Origin: Haloterrigena turkmenica DSM 5511
GTDB taxonomy: Archaea; Halobacteriota; Halobacteria; Halobacteriales; Natrialbaceae
Assembly (NCBI RefSeq): GCF_000025325.1
Contig: NC_013743.1
Location: 1,426,001 to 1,490,000, forward strand
Length of the DNA: 64,000 bases
Direction of reading: 5' to 3'
Shown: in pieces, positions 1 to 8,524 of the stretch
Position numbering within the stretch: position 1 is the first letter of the stretch
Layout: the number at the start of each line of letters is the position of its first letter
The notes under the pieces: model-generated
Told to the model about the DNA's origin: nothing
The model's input: only the letters and a program-made list of their open reading frames with translations
Database searches by the model: none
Position numbers and translations under genes: made by a program

Positions 1-240
1 CGTTCGCCCCACCGTTACACTCCGAGGATGAGTCCGTCATTGGTTGGTGTATTCAGAACACGTTCGCGCTGGCCGTGTTCAGGCCAGTGGTTCCCGTTAC
101 CAGTTACCACTCAGAACGTGGAAAAACCGACGGTGACCTGTGCCACGTATTTATGTTTATTTTTCGTTTATGGTGCCGGAGTGACCAATTCTGGGACGAG
201 AACCGACGACGTTACTGGGTCCCAGCCCGGTCGACCGAGT

Positions 241-1575
241 ATGAGCGACCTCGCGATCGTCGAGAGCCGGGCCGACCGCGCGTCGGTCCACGTCTGCGAC
301 CAGCTCCGCGACCTCGCCGACTGGGAGGCCCTCGAGGACGGCTCCCGACCCGACGCCGACGGCGGCGGGACCTACTACCGTCTCGAGGGCGCCGAACTCC
401 GGTCGTTCGAGGACTTCCACCTAGAACTCGAGTCCCCCGTCGACGCCTTCGACTGCGACCCCGACGTGCTGGTGTTCGCCTCCCGCCACTCCGGCGACAC
501 GGGACCGCTGCTGACGGGCCACTTCACGGGCAATTTCGGCCCCGCGGAGTTCGGCGGCGAGCCTAACGCCGTCGCAGACGCGTGTCCCCACGCGCTGGCG
601 CGCCTGCTCGAGGCCTTCGACGAGCACGCCCCCGAAGGATACGACGTCGGGATGGAGTGTACCCACCACGGCCCGACCGACGTCGGCTGTCCGTCGCTGT
701 TCGCGGAACTGGGCAGCGGCGACGAGCAGTGGGACGACCCCGCCGGCGCCGAGGCGGTCGCCCGAGCGATTCTGGATCTGCGCGGCGTCGATCCCCACCG
801 CTCGCGGCAGATCGTCGGCTTCGGCGGCAACCACTACGCGCCGCGGTTCGAGCGCGTCGTCCGCGAGACCGAGTGGGCAGTCGGCCACGTCGCGGCCGAC
901 TGGGCCCTCGAGTCGATGGCCCACCCGACGACCCACCCCGACGTGCTCGCGGCCGCGTTCGAGGCCAGCGAGGCTGAGATCGCGCTCGTCGACGGCGAGT
1001 GGCCGGTCCTCGAGGAGACGCTCGAAGAACTTGGTCATCGGCTCGTCAGCGAGACGTGGCTCCGCGAGGTGGGTGACCGACCGCTCGAGGTGGTCGACGC
1101 CGTCGAGTCCGATCTCGGGCGCGTCGACGACGGAATCCGGTTCGGCGACCGACGCGCGGACGCGTTCGACGTCGTCGACCTGCCGGCCGATCTGGTCGCC
1201 ACCGCACAGGGGATCGATCCCGACCGCGTGCGAGAAATCGTCGCATCGAACGCCGTCGCCTTCGCGACGGAGAACGGCGGCAGTCGCGTCGGATCGCGCG
1301 TCGCGATTCCGGCCGAAGACGAAGACACCGCCCGCGAAACGATCGTTGCGGAGCTCGCAACCGTCCTCGAGGAGAAGTACGACGACGTGACCGTCGCGGA
1401 CGACGCGGTCGTCGCCGAGCGGACGGCGTTCGATCCCAACCTCGCGCGCGAGGTCGGCGTCCCCGAGGGGCCGAAATTCGGCGCGCTCGCCGACGGCGAG
1501 TCCGTCACCGTCGACGGAGAAACGGTCAGTCCGCAGAGAGTTCAGCGTCAGGAAACCGATCGGTTCTCGAAGTAA
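241..1575 (+). CDS. dtdA: D-aminoacyl-tRNA deacylase, archaeal DtdA type
   Basis: The 444-aa protein matches the archaeal/plant GEK1-like DtdA family, which hydrolyses D-amino acids wrongly attached to tRNA in the cytoplasm. Visible signatures are the HSGDTGPLLTGHFTGNFG stretch near residue 82, ECTHHGPTDVG near residue 139 and the GFGGNHYAPRF stretch near residue 196, all rich in conserved His. The frame is open upstream to base 28, but the family-like start is the ATG at 241 (MSDLAIVESRAD); the upstream part has no family character and runs through an AT-rich promoter-like stretch (150-175). The gene stands alone ahead of ftsZ. Assignment is secure from family motifs; the start is inferred. 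Confidence 0.93.
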   Translation: MSDLAIVESRADRASVHVCDQLRDLADWEALEDGSRPDADGGGTYYRLEGAELRSFEDFHLELESPVDAFDCDPDVLVFASRHSGDTGPLLTGHFTGNFGPAEFGGEPNAVADACPHALARLLEAFDEHAPEGYDVGMECTHHGPTDVGCPSLFAELGSGDEQWDDPAGAEAVARAILDLRGVDPHRSRQIVGFGGNHYAPRFERVVRETEWAVGHVAADWALESMAHPTTHPDVLAAAFEASEAEIALVDGEWPVLEETLEELGHRLVSETWLREVGDRPLEVVDAVESDLGRVDDGIRFGDRRADAFDVVDLPADLVATAQGIDPDRVREIVASNAVAFATENGGSRVGSRVAIPAEDEDTARETIVAELATVLEEKYDDVTVADDAVVAERTAFDPNLAREVGVPEGPKFGALADGESVTVDGETVSPQRVQRQETDRFSK

Positions 1576-1732
1576 CCGGACAGAACGAACGCAGTAATCG
1601 CCGGCTACCGGGTCAGGGGACGGGATTCACGGCATCGAGTAGGTGACAGATACTCACTCCCGATCGTGTCAGACATACGTCTGACGTGTAGGGGAAAGGT
1701 AATTATGCTCCATCTTCTAGACAGTGCCAAGA

Positions 1733-2911
1733 ATGGACTCCATCATCGACGATGCGATCGACGAGGCCGAAACCGGGGAGCAGTCCGAAGTCCCCGACGA
1801 CGCTCCGCTTCAGGACGACCAGTCCGCGGGCGGCGACGCGTCGGACGGCCACCAGACAGGAACGATGACCGACGACGAACTCGAGGACGTTCTCCAGGAC
1901 CTCCAAACCGATATCACCGTCGTCGGCTGTGGCGGCGCCGGCGGGAACACGGTCAACCGCATGCACGAGGAGGGGATCCACGGCGCGAAACTCGTCGCCG
2001 CGAACACCGACGTGCAACACCTCGTCGAGATCGAGGCCGACACCAAGATCCTGATGGGGAAAGAGAAGACCAGCGGCCGCGGCGCCGGGTCGCTCCCGCA
2101 GGTCGGCGAGGAGGCAGCCCTCGAGAGCCAGCAGGACATCTACGACGCCATCGACGGCTCCGACATGGTCTTCGTCACGGCGGGGCTGGGCGGCGGGACT
2201 GGTACCGGCTCGGCACCCGTCGTCGCCAAGGCCGCCCGCGAGGCCGGCGCCCTGACGATTTCGATCGTCACGACGCCGTTTACCGCGGAAGGTGAGGTTC
2301 GGCGGACGAACGCGGAAGCCGGCCTCGAGCGCCTGCGCGACGTGAGCGACACCGTCATCGTCGTCCCCAACGACCGCCTGCTCGACTCCGTCGGCAAACT
2401 GCCCGTCCGCCAGGCGTTCAAGGTCTCAGACGAGGTGCTGATGCGCTCGGTCAAGGGCATCACGGAACTGATCACGAAACCCGGCCTCGTCAACCTGGAC
2501 TTCGCCGACGTTCGCACCGTCATGGAACGGGGCGGCGTCGCCATGATCGGCCTCGGCGAGTCCGACTCCGAGGCGAAAGCGGAGGACTCGGTCAAGACCG
2601 CCCTCAGATCGCCGCTGCTGGACGTCGACATCTCCGGCGCGAGCTCCGCGCTGGTCAACGTCACCGGCGGCAACGACATGGCCATCGAGGAGGCCGAGGG
2701 CGTCGTCGAGGAGATCTACGACCGGATCGACCCCGACGCGCGCATCATCTGGGGGACCTCGATCGACGAGCAACTCGAGGGTAGCATGCGGACGATGATC
2801 GTCGTCACCGGCGTCGAATCGCCTCAGATCTACGGCCGGCCCGACGAGGAGACCGTCCAGCCGGAGATGACCGGCCAGGCGGGCGGCGACGACATCGACT
2901 TCGTCAACTGA
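1733..2911 (+). CDS. ftsZ: Cell division protein FtsZ (FtsZ1 type)
   Basis: Tubulin-family GTPase, 392 aa, that polymerises into the mid-cell division ring. The Rossmann start [13 protein letters not shown] is near residue 65, the tubulin signature GGGTGTG near residue 153 and the T7 catalytic loop NLDFADV near residue 253, so both nucleotide-binding and hydrolysis residues are present. This identifies true FtsZ rather than CetZ. An acidic N-terminal extension of about 60 residues and a short C-terminal tail are typical of haloarchaeal FtsZ1. The start chosen is ATG 1733 ([13 protein letters not shown], as in relatives); a GTG at 1724 would add three residues. An AT-rich stretch lies 25-30 bases upstream, consistent with a leaderless transcript. 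Confidence 0.96.
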   Translation: MDSIIDDAIDEAETGEQSEVPDDAPLQDDQSAGGDASDGHQTGTMTDDELEDVLQDLQTDITVVGCGGAGGNTVNRMHEEGIHGAKLVAANTDVQHLVEIEADTKILMGKEKTSGRGAGSLPQVGEEAALESQQDIYDAIDGSDMVFVTAGLGGGTGTGSAPVVAKAAREAGALTISIVTTPFTAEGEVRRTNAEAGLERLRDVSDTVIVVPNDRLLDSVGKLPVRQAFKVSDEVLMRSVKGITELITKPGLVNLDFADVRTVMERGGVAMIGLGESDSEAKAEDSVKTALRSPLLDVDISGASSALVNVTGGNDMAIEEAEGVVEEIYDRIDPDARIIWGTSIDEQLEGSMRTMIVVTGVESPQIYGRPDEETVQPEMTGQAGGDDIDFVN

Positions 2912-3079
2912 TCGCGACCGCGAGCCGTTCGACCGCAGAGCGGATCGGGAGGGAGTCCATCTTCACCACTTCTAGTCGTCTGTACTCGCGTTTCGTGGCC
3001 GTGAGCTGTGAGCGAGAACAGTGAAAATACGTCCGAGCGGACACGCCGTCGGACTCCGGGACCGACCGCCGTGCCCGCC

Positions 3080-3712
3080 TCAGCAGATCGGTTTCGGGTC
3101 GATTCCTAAGTCATCCAGCGAGCCCGCGTACGCGTTGTACGCAGCCTCGATTACCTCTTCGGCCGCGTCTCGAGCGCGGTCCCAGTCTCCGTCCTCGTCA
3201 CAGACGTCCTCGAGCAACTCGAGCGCCCGGTCGCCCTGTGCCGCCGTCTCGCTTCGCAGCTCCCGGAACTGATCGGCTCGGCGTTCGTCGCCCTCGTTGA
3301 CGAAGAAGCTCACGACCTGCAGGTGGGTCCGCTCGCCGACCATCGACCGACCGACGAGTCCGCCGAGGCGGGAAGACGTGTCCTCGAGCGACCGGAGGGT
3401 CTCGTGCATCGGTCCGCCAGTCGCGTCGGCGTCGGCCTCGCCCTCGAGCAGATCCGCGACCCGTTCGTAGTGCTCGCGCTCCTGCTCGCGGAACTCGGCG
3501 AACGCCGCTCGCGTACCCTCGTGGCCCTCGTCGTCGGCCCAGCCCTCGAAGGTTTCTATCGCGGCGCGTTCGCTGTCGGCGACCGTCCGGAGGACCGTCT
3601 CCGCCGTCAAATCGGCGTCGGTGAGCGCGACGAGCAGTTTGGACGACCCGAGCCGCTCGAGTTCGCTGTCCATCGACTCCTCGACCGCGTCCCTGAATTC
3701 GTCGGCGTTCAT
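3080..3712 (-). CDS. Ferritin-like/rubrerythrin-like domain protein
   Basis: A 210-aa, strongly helical, acidic protein with the layout of the rubrerythrin-like four-helix bundle. It has repeated Glu-containing helices, including FAEFREQEREHYERV near residue 75, where an E-x(2)-H type spacing typical of di-iron or ferritin-like folds can be seen. No rubredoxin CxxC pair is present, so it would be a domain-only member. The start is ATG at 3712 (MNADEFRDAVEES); the open frame runs much further upstream but only as a shadow of the divergent gene. It is separated by about 115 bp from the divergently transcribed rhodanese/MBL gene. The exact function is unknown. Confidence 0.7.
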   Translation of the reverse strand: MNADEFRDAVEESMDSELERLGSSKLLVALTDADLTAETVLRTVADSERAAIETFEGWADDEGHEGTRAAFAEFREQEREHYERVADLLEGEADADATGGPMHETLRSLEDTSSRLGGLVGRSMVGERTHLQVVSFFVNEGDERRADQFRELRSETAAQGDRALELLEDVCDEDGDWDRARDAAEEVIEAAYNAYAGSLDDLGIDPKPIC

Positions 3713-3826
3713 ACCCCTTCGACACCACGGATCGTGTTGAACGTTGGTGGCGGTTTGACGGGGTAGCGGGGCCGGCGAACCCACTGCGAGCCACGACTTA
3801 ACCGTCGCGGCGGCGTACCGACGACC

Positions 3827-4999
3827 ATGACCGATGGGAGCGAGTCCGCGGCGGCGGCCGACGAACAGGCCTCGATCGACCCCGAGACGTTGGCCGACCG
3901 ACTGCGGTCCGGCGACGAGCTGACCGTCCTCGACGTCCGCGACCGCGACGAGTTCGAGCGCTGGCACCTCGAGGGCGAGGGCGTCGAGGCCGTCCAGATT
4001 CCCCACATGAAGTTCATCCAGGCCCAGGCGACCGGCGGCGTGACCGACCTCGTCGACGACCTCGAGGAACCGATCGTCGCGGTCTGCGGACGCGGGGAGG
4101 CCAGCGCCCACGCCGTCGGGCTCCTCCGGGACGCCGGTATCGACGCCAGCAACCTCGCCGGCGGGATGGACGCCTGGGCCGACCTCTCCCTCGCCCGCGA
4201 ACTCGAGGTCGACGCGCCCGCGACGGTCGTCCAGTACGACCGGCCCTCGAGTGGCTGTCTCGCCTACGCGATCTACAGCGACGGCGAGGCGGCGGTGATC
4301 GACCCGCTCCGCGCGTTCGCCGATCGATACGTCGACGATGCTGCAGATCGGGGCGCGGAGTTCCGGTACGCCGTCGACACGCACGTCCACGCCGACCACG
4401 TCAGCGGCGTCCGCGCCCTCGCCGAGCGGACCGACGCGGAACCGGTCCTCCCCGCGAGCACTCGGGATCGCGGCCTCGCGTTCGACGCAACGTCCCTCTC
4501 CGATGGCGACGAACTCGAGATCGGCTCGGCGACGCTGACCGCGGTGGCGACGCCGGGCCACACGACTGAGTCGCTCTCCTATCGACTCGGCGACGTGCTG
4601 TTCACCGGCGACACGCTCTTTCTCGAGGGTGTCGGCCGGCCGGACCTGGAACGCGGCGACGACGGGGCGTCCGAAGCTGCCCGACGACTATACGAGACGC
4701 TGAACGAACGACTCGAGGGGATCCCGGACGAGACGACCATCGCACCGGGCCACTACAGCGACGCCGCCGACCCGCGCGAGAACGGGACCTACACCGCCCG
4801 TCTCGGCTCGGTGCGCGACCGACTCGCGGCGTTCTCGATGGACGAAGCCGCCTTCGTCGAGTACGCCACGAGCGACCTCCCGCCGCGACCGTCCAACCAC
4901 GAGCGCATCGTCGCGGCGAACCTCGGTCGGGAGGACGTCGACGAGGAGACGGCGTTCGAACTCGAACTCGGGCCGAACAACTGCGCGGTCGCCGAGTGA
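3827..4999 (+). CDS. Rhodanese/metallo-beta-lactamase fusion (persulfide dioxygenase-like)
   Basis: Two-domain protein of 390 aa. Residues about 18-130 form a rhodanese (sulfurtransferase) domain with the motif LDVRDRDEFERWHLEG and the active-site cysteine in VCGRGEAS (Cys about 86). Residues about 140-370 form a metallo-beta-lactamase domain with the metal motif THVHADH near residue 186, GHT, GDTLF near 261 and PGHY near 306. This is the ETHE1-like family, which oxidises glutathione-type or other persulfides, here in the reverse domain order (rhodanese first) found in many prokaryotes. It probably serves sulfide or persulfide detoxification; the physiological thiol is not known from sequence. 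Confidence 0.88.
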   Translation: MTDGSESAAAADEQASIDPETLADRLRSGDELTVLDVRDRDEFERWHLEGEGVEAVQIPHMKFIQAQATGGVTDLVDDLEEPIVAVCGRGEASAHAVGLLRDAGIDASNLAGGMDAWADLSLARELEVDAPATVVQYDRPSSGCLAYAIYSDGEAAVIDPLRAFADRYVDDAADRGAEFRYAVDTHVHADHVSGVRALAERTDAEPVLPASTRDRGLAFDATSLSDGDELEIGSATLTAVATPGHTTESLSYRLGDVLFTGDTLFLEGVGRPDLERGDDGASEAARRLYETLNERLEGIPDETTIAPGHYSDAADPRENGTYTARLGSVRDRLAAFSMDEAAFVEYATSDLPPRPSNHERIVAANLGREDVDEETAFELELGPNNCAVAE

Positions 5000-5056
5000 G
5001 CGTCCCGCTCGTCGGGCGACTGCGCGAGAAGGAACGGGTGTGACCGTCGCGAACGG

Positions 5057-5392
5057 TCAGTCGTCCGCGGTCGCGCCGGCGTTCGAGCCGTCGGCCTCGA
5101 GGTCGCTCTCGATGCTCGGCGGGTACTTGCCGCGGTCGAGTGTGAGATCGGACTGCGGGCGCGCCATGCAGGTGAGCGCGTAGTTCTCGGCCTCTTCCTC
5201 GGTCAGTCCGCGGGCCGCGGGCTGGGTGACCTCGCCCTCGACGATCTCCGCCGAGCAGGCCAGACACATCCCCACGCGACACGAGTACTCCTGGGCGATG
5301 CCCTCCTCGAGACACCGGCTGAGAATCGTCTCCGTGTCCGAACAGGTTATCGTCTCGCCCGTCCCGACGAATTCGACCGTGTACTCAGTCAT
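5057..5392 (-). CDS. 2Fe-2S ferredoxin
   Basis: Plant-type [2Fe-2S] ferredoxin of 111 aa. The four cluster ligands are visible: Cys38, Cys43 and Cys46 in YSCRVGMCLAC, then Cys75 in ALTCMARP, the spacing C-x4-C-x2-C-x28-C of this family. It carries electrons in the cytoplasm. It lacks the long N-terminal acidic insert of the major haloarchaeal ferredoxin, so it is a minor paralogue. The start is ATG 5392 (MTEYTVEF). It is divergent from geranylgeranyl reductase across 216 bp, and the neighbour is a reductase that needs an electron donor. A functional link between the two is inference only. Confidence 0.9.
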   Translation of the reverse strand: MTEYTVEFVGTGETITCSDTETILSRCLEEGIAQEYSCRVGMCLACSAEIVEGEVTQPAARGLTEEEAENYALTCMARPQSDLTLDRGKYPPSIESDLEADGSNAGATADD

Positions 5393-5608
5393 AGCATCCG
5401 ATACGGACGACCTCACTAAAACTCTTTATTCCCCTCCGCGTCGTGATAGGAGCAACGAGACTCGCGCGGCGGAACCCGTCCGGACCGTCGATGCCGTCTC
5501 GCGACCGAACGCGGACGGACACCGGGTCGTCGGCTCCCGGGTTTGCCCTCATGATGCCGACAAATAACACATAAAACGTTTTCTCCCCGTGGTGTAGACA
5601 CTGTTAGT

Positions 5609-7012
5609 ATGAGTACGCAGGAGCAGTCGACGGCCGCCGCGTCCGAGACCTACTCGCCGGACGTGGTCGTCGTCGGTGCGGGGACCGCAGGGTGTTACGC
5701 CGCAGCGACCGTCGCACGCGAGGGGTACGACGTCGTCGTCCTCGAGCGCAAGACCGAGGACGAAGCCGGTCACATCGCCTGCGGGGACGCCCTGAAGGGC
5801 GCCGACGCCTTCCCCGAGTCGATTCCGAAATCGCAGATCGAATCCGCCTTCACCAACACGGGCGTCGATCACGGCCGCTTCGAGATCCCGCAGGAGGACA
5901 CCGTCCTCGAGATCCCCATCCCCGGCGAACTGGCGGTCATCGACCGCTGGGAGTACGGTCGCCTGATCATCGAGGGCGCGGCGGACGCGGGCGCCGAGTT
6001 CCACTACGATACGGTCGTGAAGAACGTCACGCAGGCCGACGACGGGCAGGTCACCGGCGTGGAAGCGATCCGGAAGGGCGAGCCCCGAACCTACGAGGCC
6101 GACGTCGTCATTGACGCCGCGGGCTCGCTGTCGGTCCTGCAGGACCACGTCGACTTCTCGGCGTCGACGTTCGACACGAACGTCAACTACAGCCACTTCT
6201 GCTCGGCCTACCGCGAGATCGTCCACGTCGACGAACCCGTCGAGTGGGACGACGCGCTCGTGTTCAAGCCGACCGAGCGCGCCGCGGGCTACCTCTGGTA
6301 CTTCCCGCGGACCGAGACCGAGATCAACGCCGGACTGGGCTTCCAGATGACCGAGGAGCCGATGAAGCTCGTCGACGACCTCAAACGCGACCTCCAGAAC
6401 CGCTCCGAGTTCCGGGGCGCCGAGGTCGAGGACAAACTCGGCGCGGCCCTTCCTACCCGCCGACCCTACGATTCGGCCGTTCACCCGGGCTACATGGCCG
6501 TCGGCGACGCCGCGGGCCACGTCAACCCCACCACCGGCGGCGGCATCGCCGGCGCGGCCTACGCCGGCAAGTACGCCGCCGAGGCCGCGGTCGAGGGCCT
6601 CGAGACCGGCGACGTCAGCGAGAAGGCCCTCTGGGAGTACAACGAGCGCGTGATGGACCACTTCGGCGCGCGCTACGCCGCGCTGGACGTCTACAACATC
6701 CTCTCGACGGCCGTCGACGTCGACGACCTGATGGGGCTGCTCGCCGCGATGCCCGGTGAGAAACTCGCAGAGGCGCTATACTCGGGCAGCACGAGCATCG
6801 GTCCGAAGCTCGCCGCAGAGAGCCTCTACAAGAGCCGCGACCACTGGGGCACGATCTGGAACCTCTTCCGAACGAAACGGCGGGCCGACGAACTGCTCGA
6901 GCTCTACGAGCACTACCCCTCCCATCCCGCCGCCCTCGAGCACTGGCAACAGCGCCGCGACGACGTGATGGAGGCTGTCTACGAGACGACCGGCGCCGAG
7001 CCGAAGTACTAG
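5609..7012 (+). CDS. Geranylgeranyl reductase family protein (archaeal lipid saturation)
   Basis: FAD-dependent reductase of 467 aa that saturates isoprenoid chains of archaeal membrane lipids (digeranylgeranylglycerophospholipid reductase family). Visible are the N-terminal dinucleotide fold VVVVGAGTAGCYAA near residue 23, the family sequence LERKTEDEAGHIACGDALKG with the conserved Cys-Gly near residue 60, and the second FAD motif GDAAGHVNPTTGGGIAGA near residue 300. Length is normal for the family. It is divergent from the 2Fe-2S ferredoxin; the AT-rich stretch 5568-5580 fits a promoter about 30 bases ahead of the start. It may instead act on menaquinone or retinal precursors, but the lipid role is the usual one. 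Confidence 0.9.
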   Translation: MSTQEQSTAAASETYSPDVVVVGAGTAGCYAAATVAREGYDVVVLERKTEDEAGHIACGDALKGADAFPESIPKSQIESAFTNTGVDHGRFEIPQEDTVLEIPIPGELAVIDRWEYGRLIIEGAADAGAEFHYDTVVKNVTQADDGQVTGVEAIRKGEPRTYEADVVIDAAGSLSVLQDHVDFSASTFDTNVNYSHFCSAYREIVHVDEPVEWDDALVFKPTERAAGYLWYFPRTETEINAGLGFQMTEEPMKLVDDLKRDLQNRSEFRGAEVEDKLGAALPTRRPYDSAVHPGYMAVGDAAGHVNPTTGGGIAGAAYAGKYAAEAAVEGLETGDVSEKALWEYNERVMDHFGARYAALDVYNILSTAVDVDDLMGLLAAMPGEKLAEALYSGSTSIGPKLAAESLYKSRDHWGTIWNLFRTKRRADELLELYEHYPSHPAALEHWQQRRDDVMEAVYETTGAEPKY

Positions 7013-7588
7013 CGCCAAACTTTTGCTCTGCGTGCGGTCGCTTCGCGACCGCACTCGGCAAAATCTTCAAAAGAGCGCGAAGCGCTCTTTTGGACTGGGC
7101 GATTCCTTCGGAATCGCTTGCAGTCGGCGCGAAGCGCCGACGACCTCGCGGGATCGAAGATCCCGCTCAGCTTTGATGAAAAGCACTCCTCCCTCCGTTC
7201 CGGGACGCTCCGCGTCCCGGCTCACGGCTCGCGCCGTTCGCCATACGCGGCGCTCCGCGCCGCGCTCTCCACATCGGTCGTCGGCCCGCTCGCTCGGCCT
7301 CCGGCCTCGCTCGCGGTCGATAACGGCGACAGCCTGCCCTTCCCCGTTGAGCGGAGGCGAAGCCTCCGCGATGCTCGGAAGACGCGGAGCGTCTTCCGTT
7401 GAGCCGTGGCCTCCTCGCGATGCTCGGAGGCCACTCCCGGCCGGAGAGCTCGAGCGAACCCACCTAGCTCGTTTGACAAAACGGATTACGTGAGGATGTG
7501 AATGGGTTCATGACGTAAATCGGTATTGGCCAAAAACCTACTCTGTTAGGGAAATTCATGATTCACAGCGATCTGATACGTAGTACCG
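7013..7588. other. 576-bp intergenic region holding a hairpin array
   Basis: I see no credible gene here. Open frames in it are short, arginine-rich and low complexity. The first 420 bp are filled with consecutive perfect inverted repeats (listed as a separate repeat feature). The last 130 bp (about 7450-7588) are plain and more AT-rich, with TTAGGGAAATTCATG-like DNA, and presumably hold the promoter of the DUF4397 lipoprotein that starts at 7589. Confidence 0.7.
7032..7434. repeat. Array of ten short perfect hairpins with 3-nt loops
   Basis: Ten inverted repeats follow one another: 7032-7054 (10-bp stem, loop TTC), 7069-7091 (10 bp, GAA), 7099-7117 (8 bp, TTC), 7124-7140 (7 bp, GAA), 7148-7166 (8 bp, GAA), 7200-7220 (9 bp, TCC), 7247-7263 (7 bp, TCC), 7351-7369 (8 bp, GAA), 7377-7397 (9 bp, GGA) and 7406-7434 (9-bp stem, 11-nt loop). 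Nine have a 3-nt loop, usually closed by GC/GC, giving cores GCGAAGC, GCTTCGC, GCTCCGC or GCGGAGC. The stems differ in sequence, so this is not a tandem repeat. GCGAAGC is known as an unusually stable DNA mini-hairpin. Role unknown. Confidence 0.85.
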
Positions 7589-8410
7589 ATGGCACAGAAT
7601 CACACACGCCGACGCGCACTGTCACTGATCGGCTCCACGGGGATCGTCGCGATCGCCGGCTGTACGGGCGGTGGCGGCGACTCGAACGATGAGGAAATGT
7701 CCGACGACGATGGGTCGAACGGCGAAGAAATGAACAACGGAACCGAGGACATGAACAACGAGTCCGAGAGCGACGACATGGACGAAGCGATGGGGAACGT
7801 CCGCGTCGCCCACCTCTCCCCGGACGCGCCGAACGTCGATGTCTGGGTCGACGGCGATCCCGCCCTCGAGGACGTCCCCTACCGGACCGTCAGCGACTAC
7901 CTCCCACTCGAGCCCGGGACCTACGCGGTCGAGATCACGGCCGCCGGGGATCCCGACACGGTCGTCTTCGACGACGACCTCGAGGTCGGCGAGGGCGACT
8001 ACACCGTCGCCGCGGTGGGCGAACTCGCCGAGGAGAACCAGCCGTTCGAGGTGGCCGTCTTCGAGGACGATCTGAGCGATCCCGGCGATCAGGCCCGCAT
8101 TCGTCTCGTCCACGCCTCGCCGGACGCCCCCGCGGTCGACGTCACCGCCGGCGACGGCGAGACGGTGCTGTTCGAGGGCGCCGCCTTCGGCGACGCGGCC
8201 GCCGTCGAGGTCCCCGCGGACATGTACACGCTCGAGGTCCGGCCCGCGACCGACGGCAACGACGGCGACGTCGTCGCGACGTTCGACGTCGAACCCGAAG
8301 CCGGAACCGTCTCATCGGCCTTCGCGGTCGGCTACCTCGAGCCCAAATCGGCCCCGGTCGACGAGCCGTTCGACCTCGAGATCGTCGTCGATCACGACGG
8401 CGACCACTGA
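7589..8410 (+). CDS. DUF4397 domain lipoprotein
   Basis: Secreted protein of 273 aa. The N-terminus has an RRR stretch (residues 7-9), a hydrophobic segment and the lipobox AIAGC with the lipidated Cys at 25, so it is probably exported by Tat and anchored by lipid outside the cell. A low-complexity acidic/Asn linker (about residues 30-68) follows. Two similar halves then begin VRVAHLSPDAPNVDVWVDG near residue 71 and IRLVHASPDAPAVDV near residue 170, which is the DUF4397 beta-rich repeat. Such proteins are common in haloarchaea and have no known biochemical role. Confidence 0.9.
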   Translation: MAQNHTRRRALSLIGSTGIVAIAGCTGGGGDSNDEEMSDDDGSNGEEMNNGTEDMNNESESDDMDEAMGNVRVAHLSPDAPNVDVWVDGDPALEDVPYRTVSDYLPLEPGTYAVEITAAGDPDTVVFDDDLEVGEGDYTVAAVGELAEENQPFEVAVFEDDLSDPGDQARIRLVHASPDAPAVDVTAGDGETVLFEGAAFGDAAAVEVPADMYTLEVRPATDGNDGDVVATFDVEPEAGTVSSAFAVGYLEPKSAPVDEPFDLEIVVDHDGDH

Positions 8411-8524
8411 TCGGACGGTGTCGGCGCCGAGCCGTCCACCGTCGATCGACACCGTTCGATCCGTTTTATCATCGCCGGAGCTGCCACAAGCGCTCTATCG
8501 GGTCGAAGACGGCCCTCTACGCGT

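Noticed and set aside
7351-7434. Hairpins considered as intrinsic terminators of the geranylgeranyl reductase gene
   Set aside because: They are far from the stop codon, GC-rich, and lack the T-runs that archaeal termination uses.
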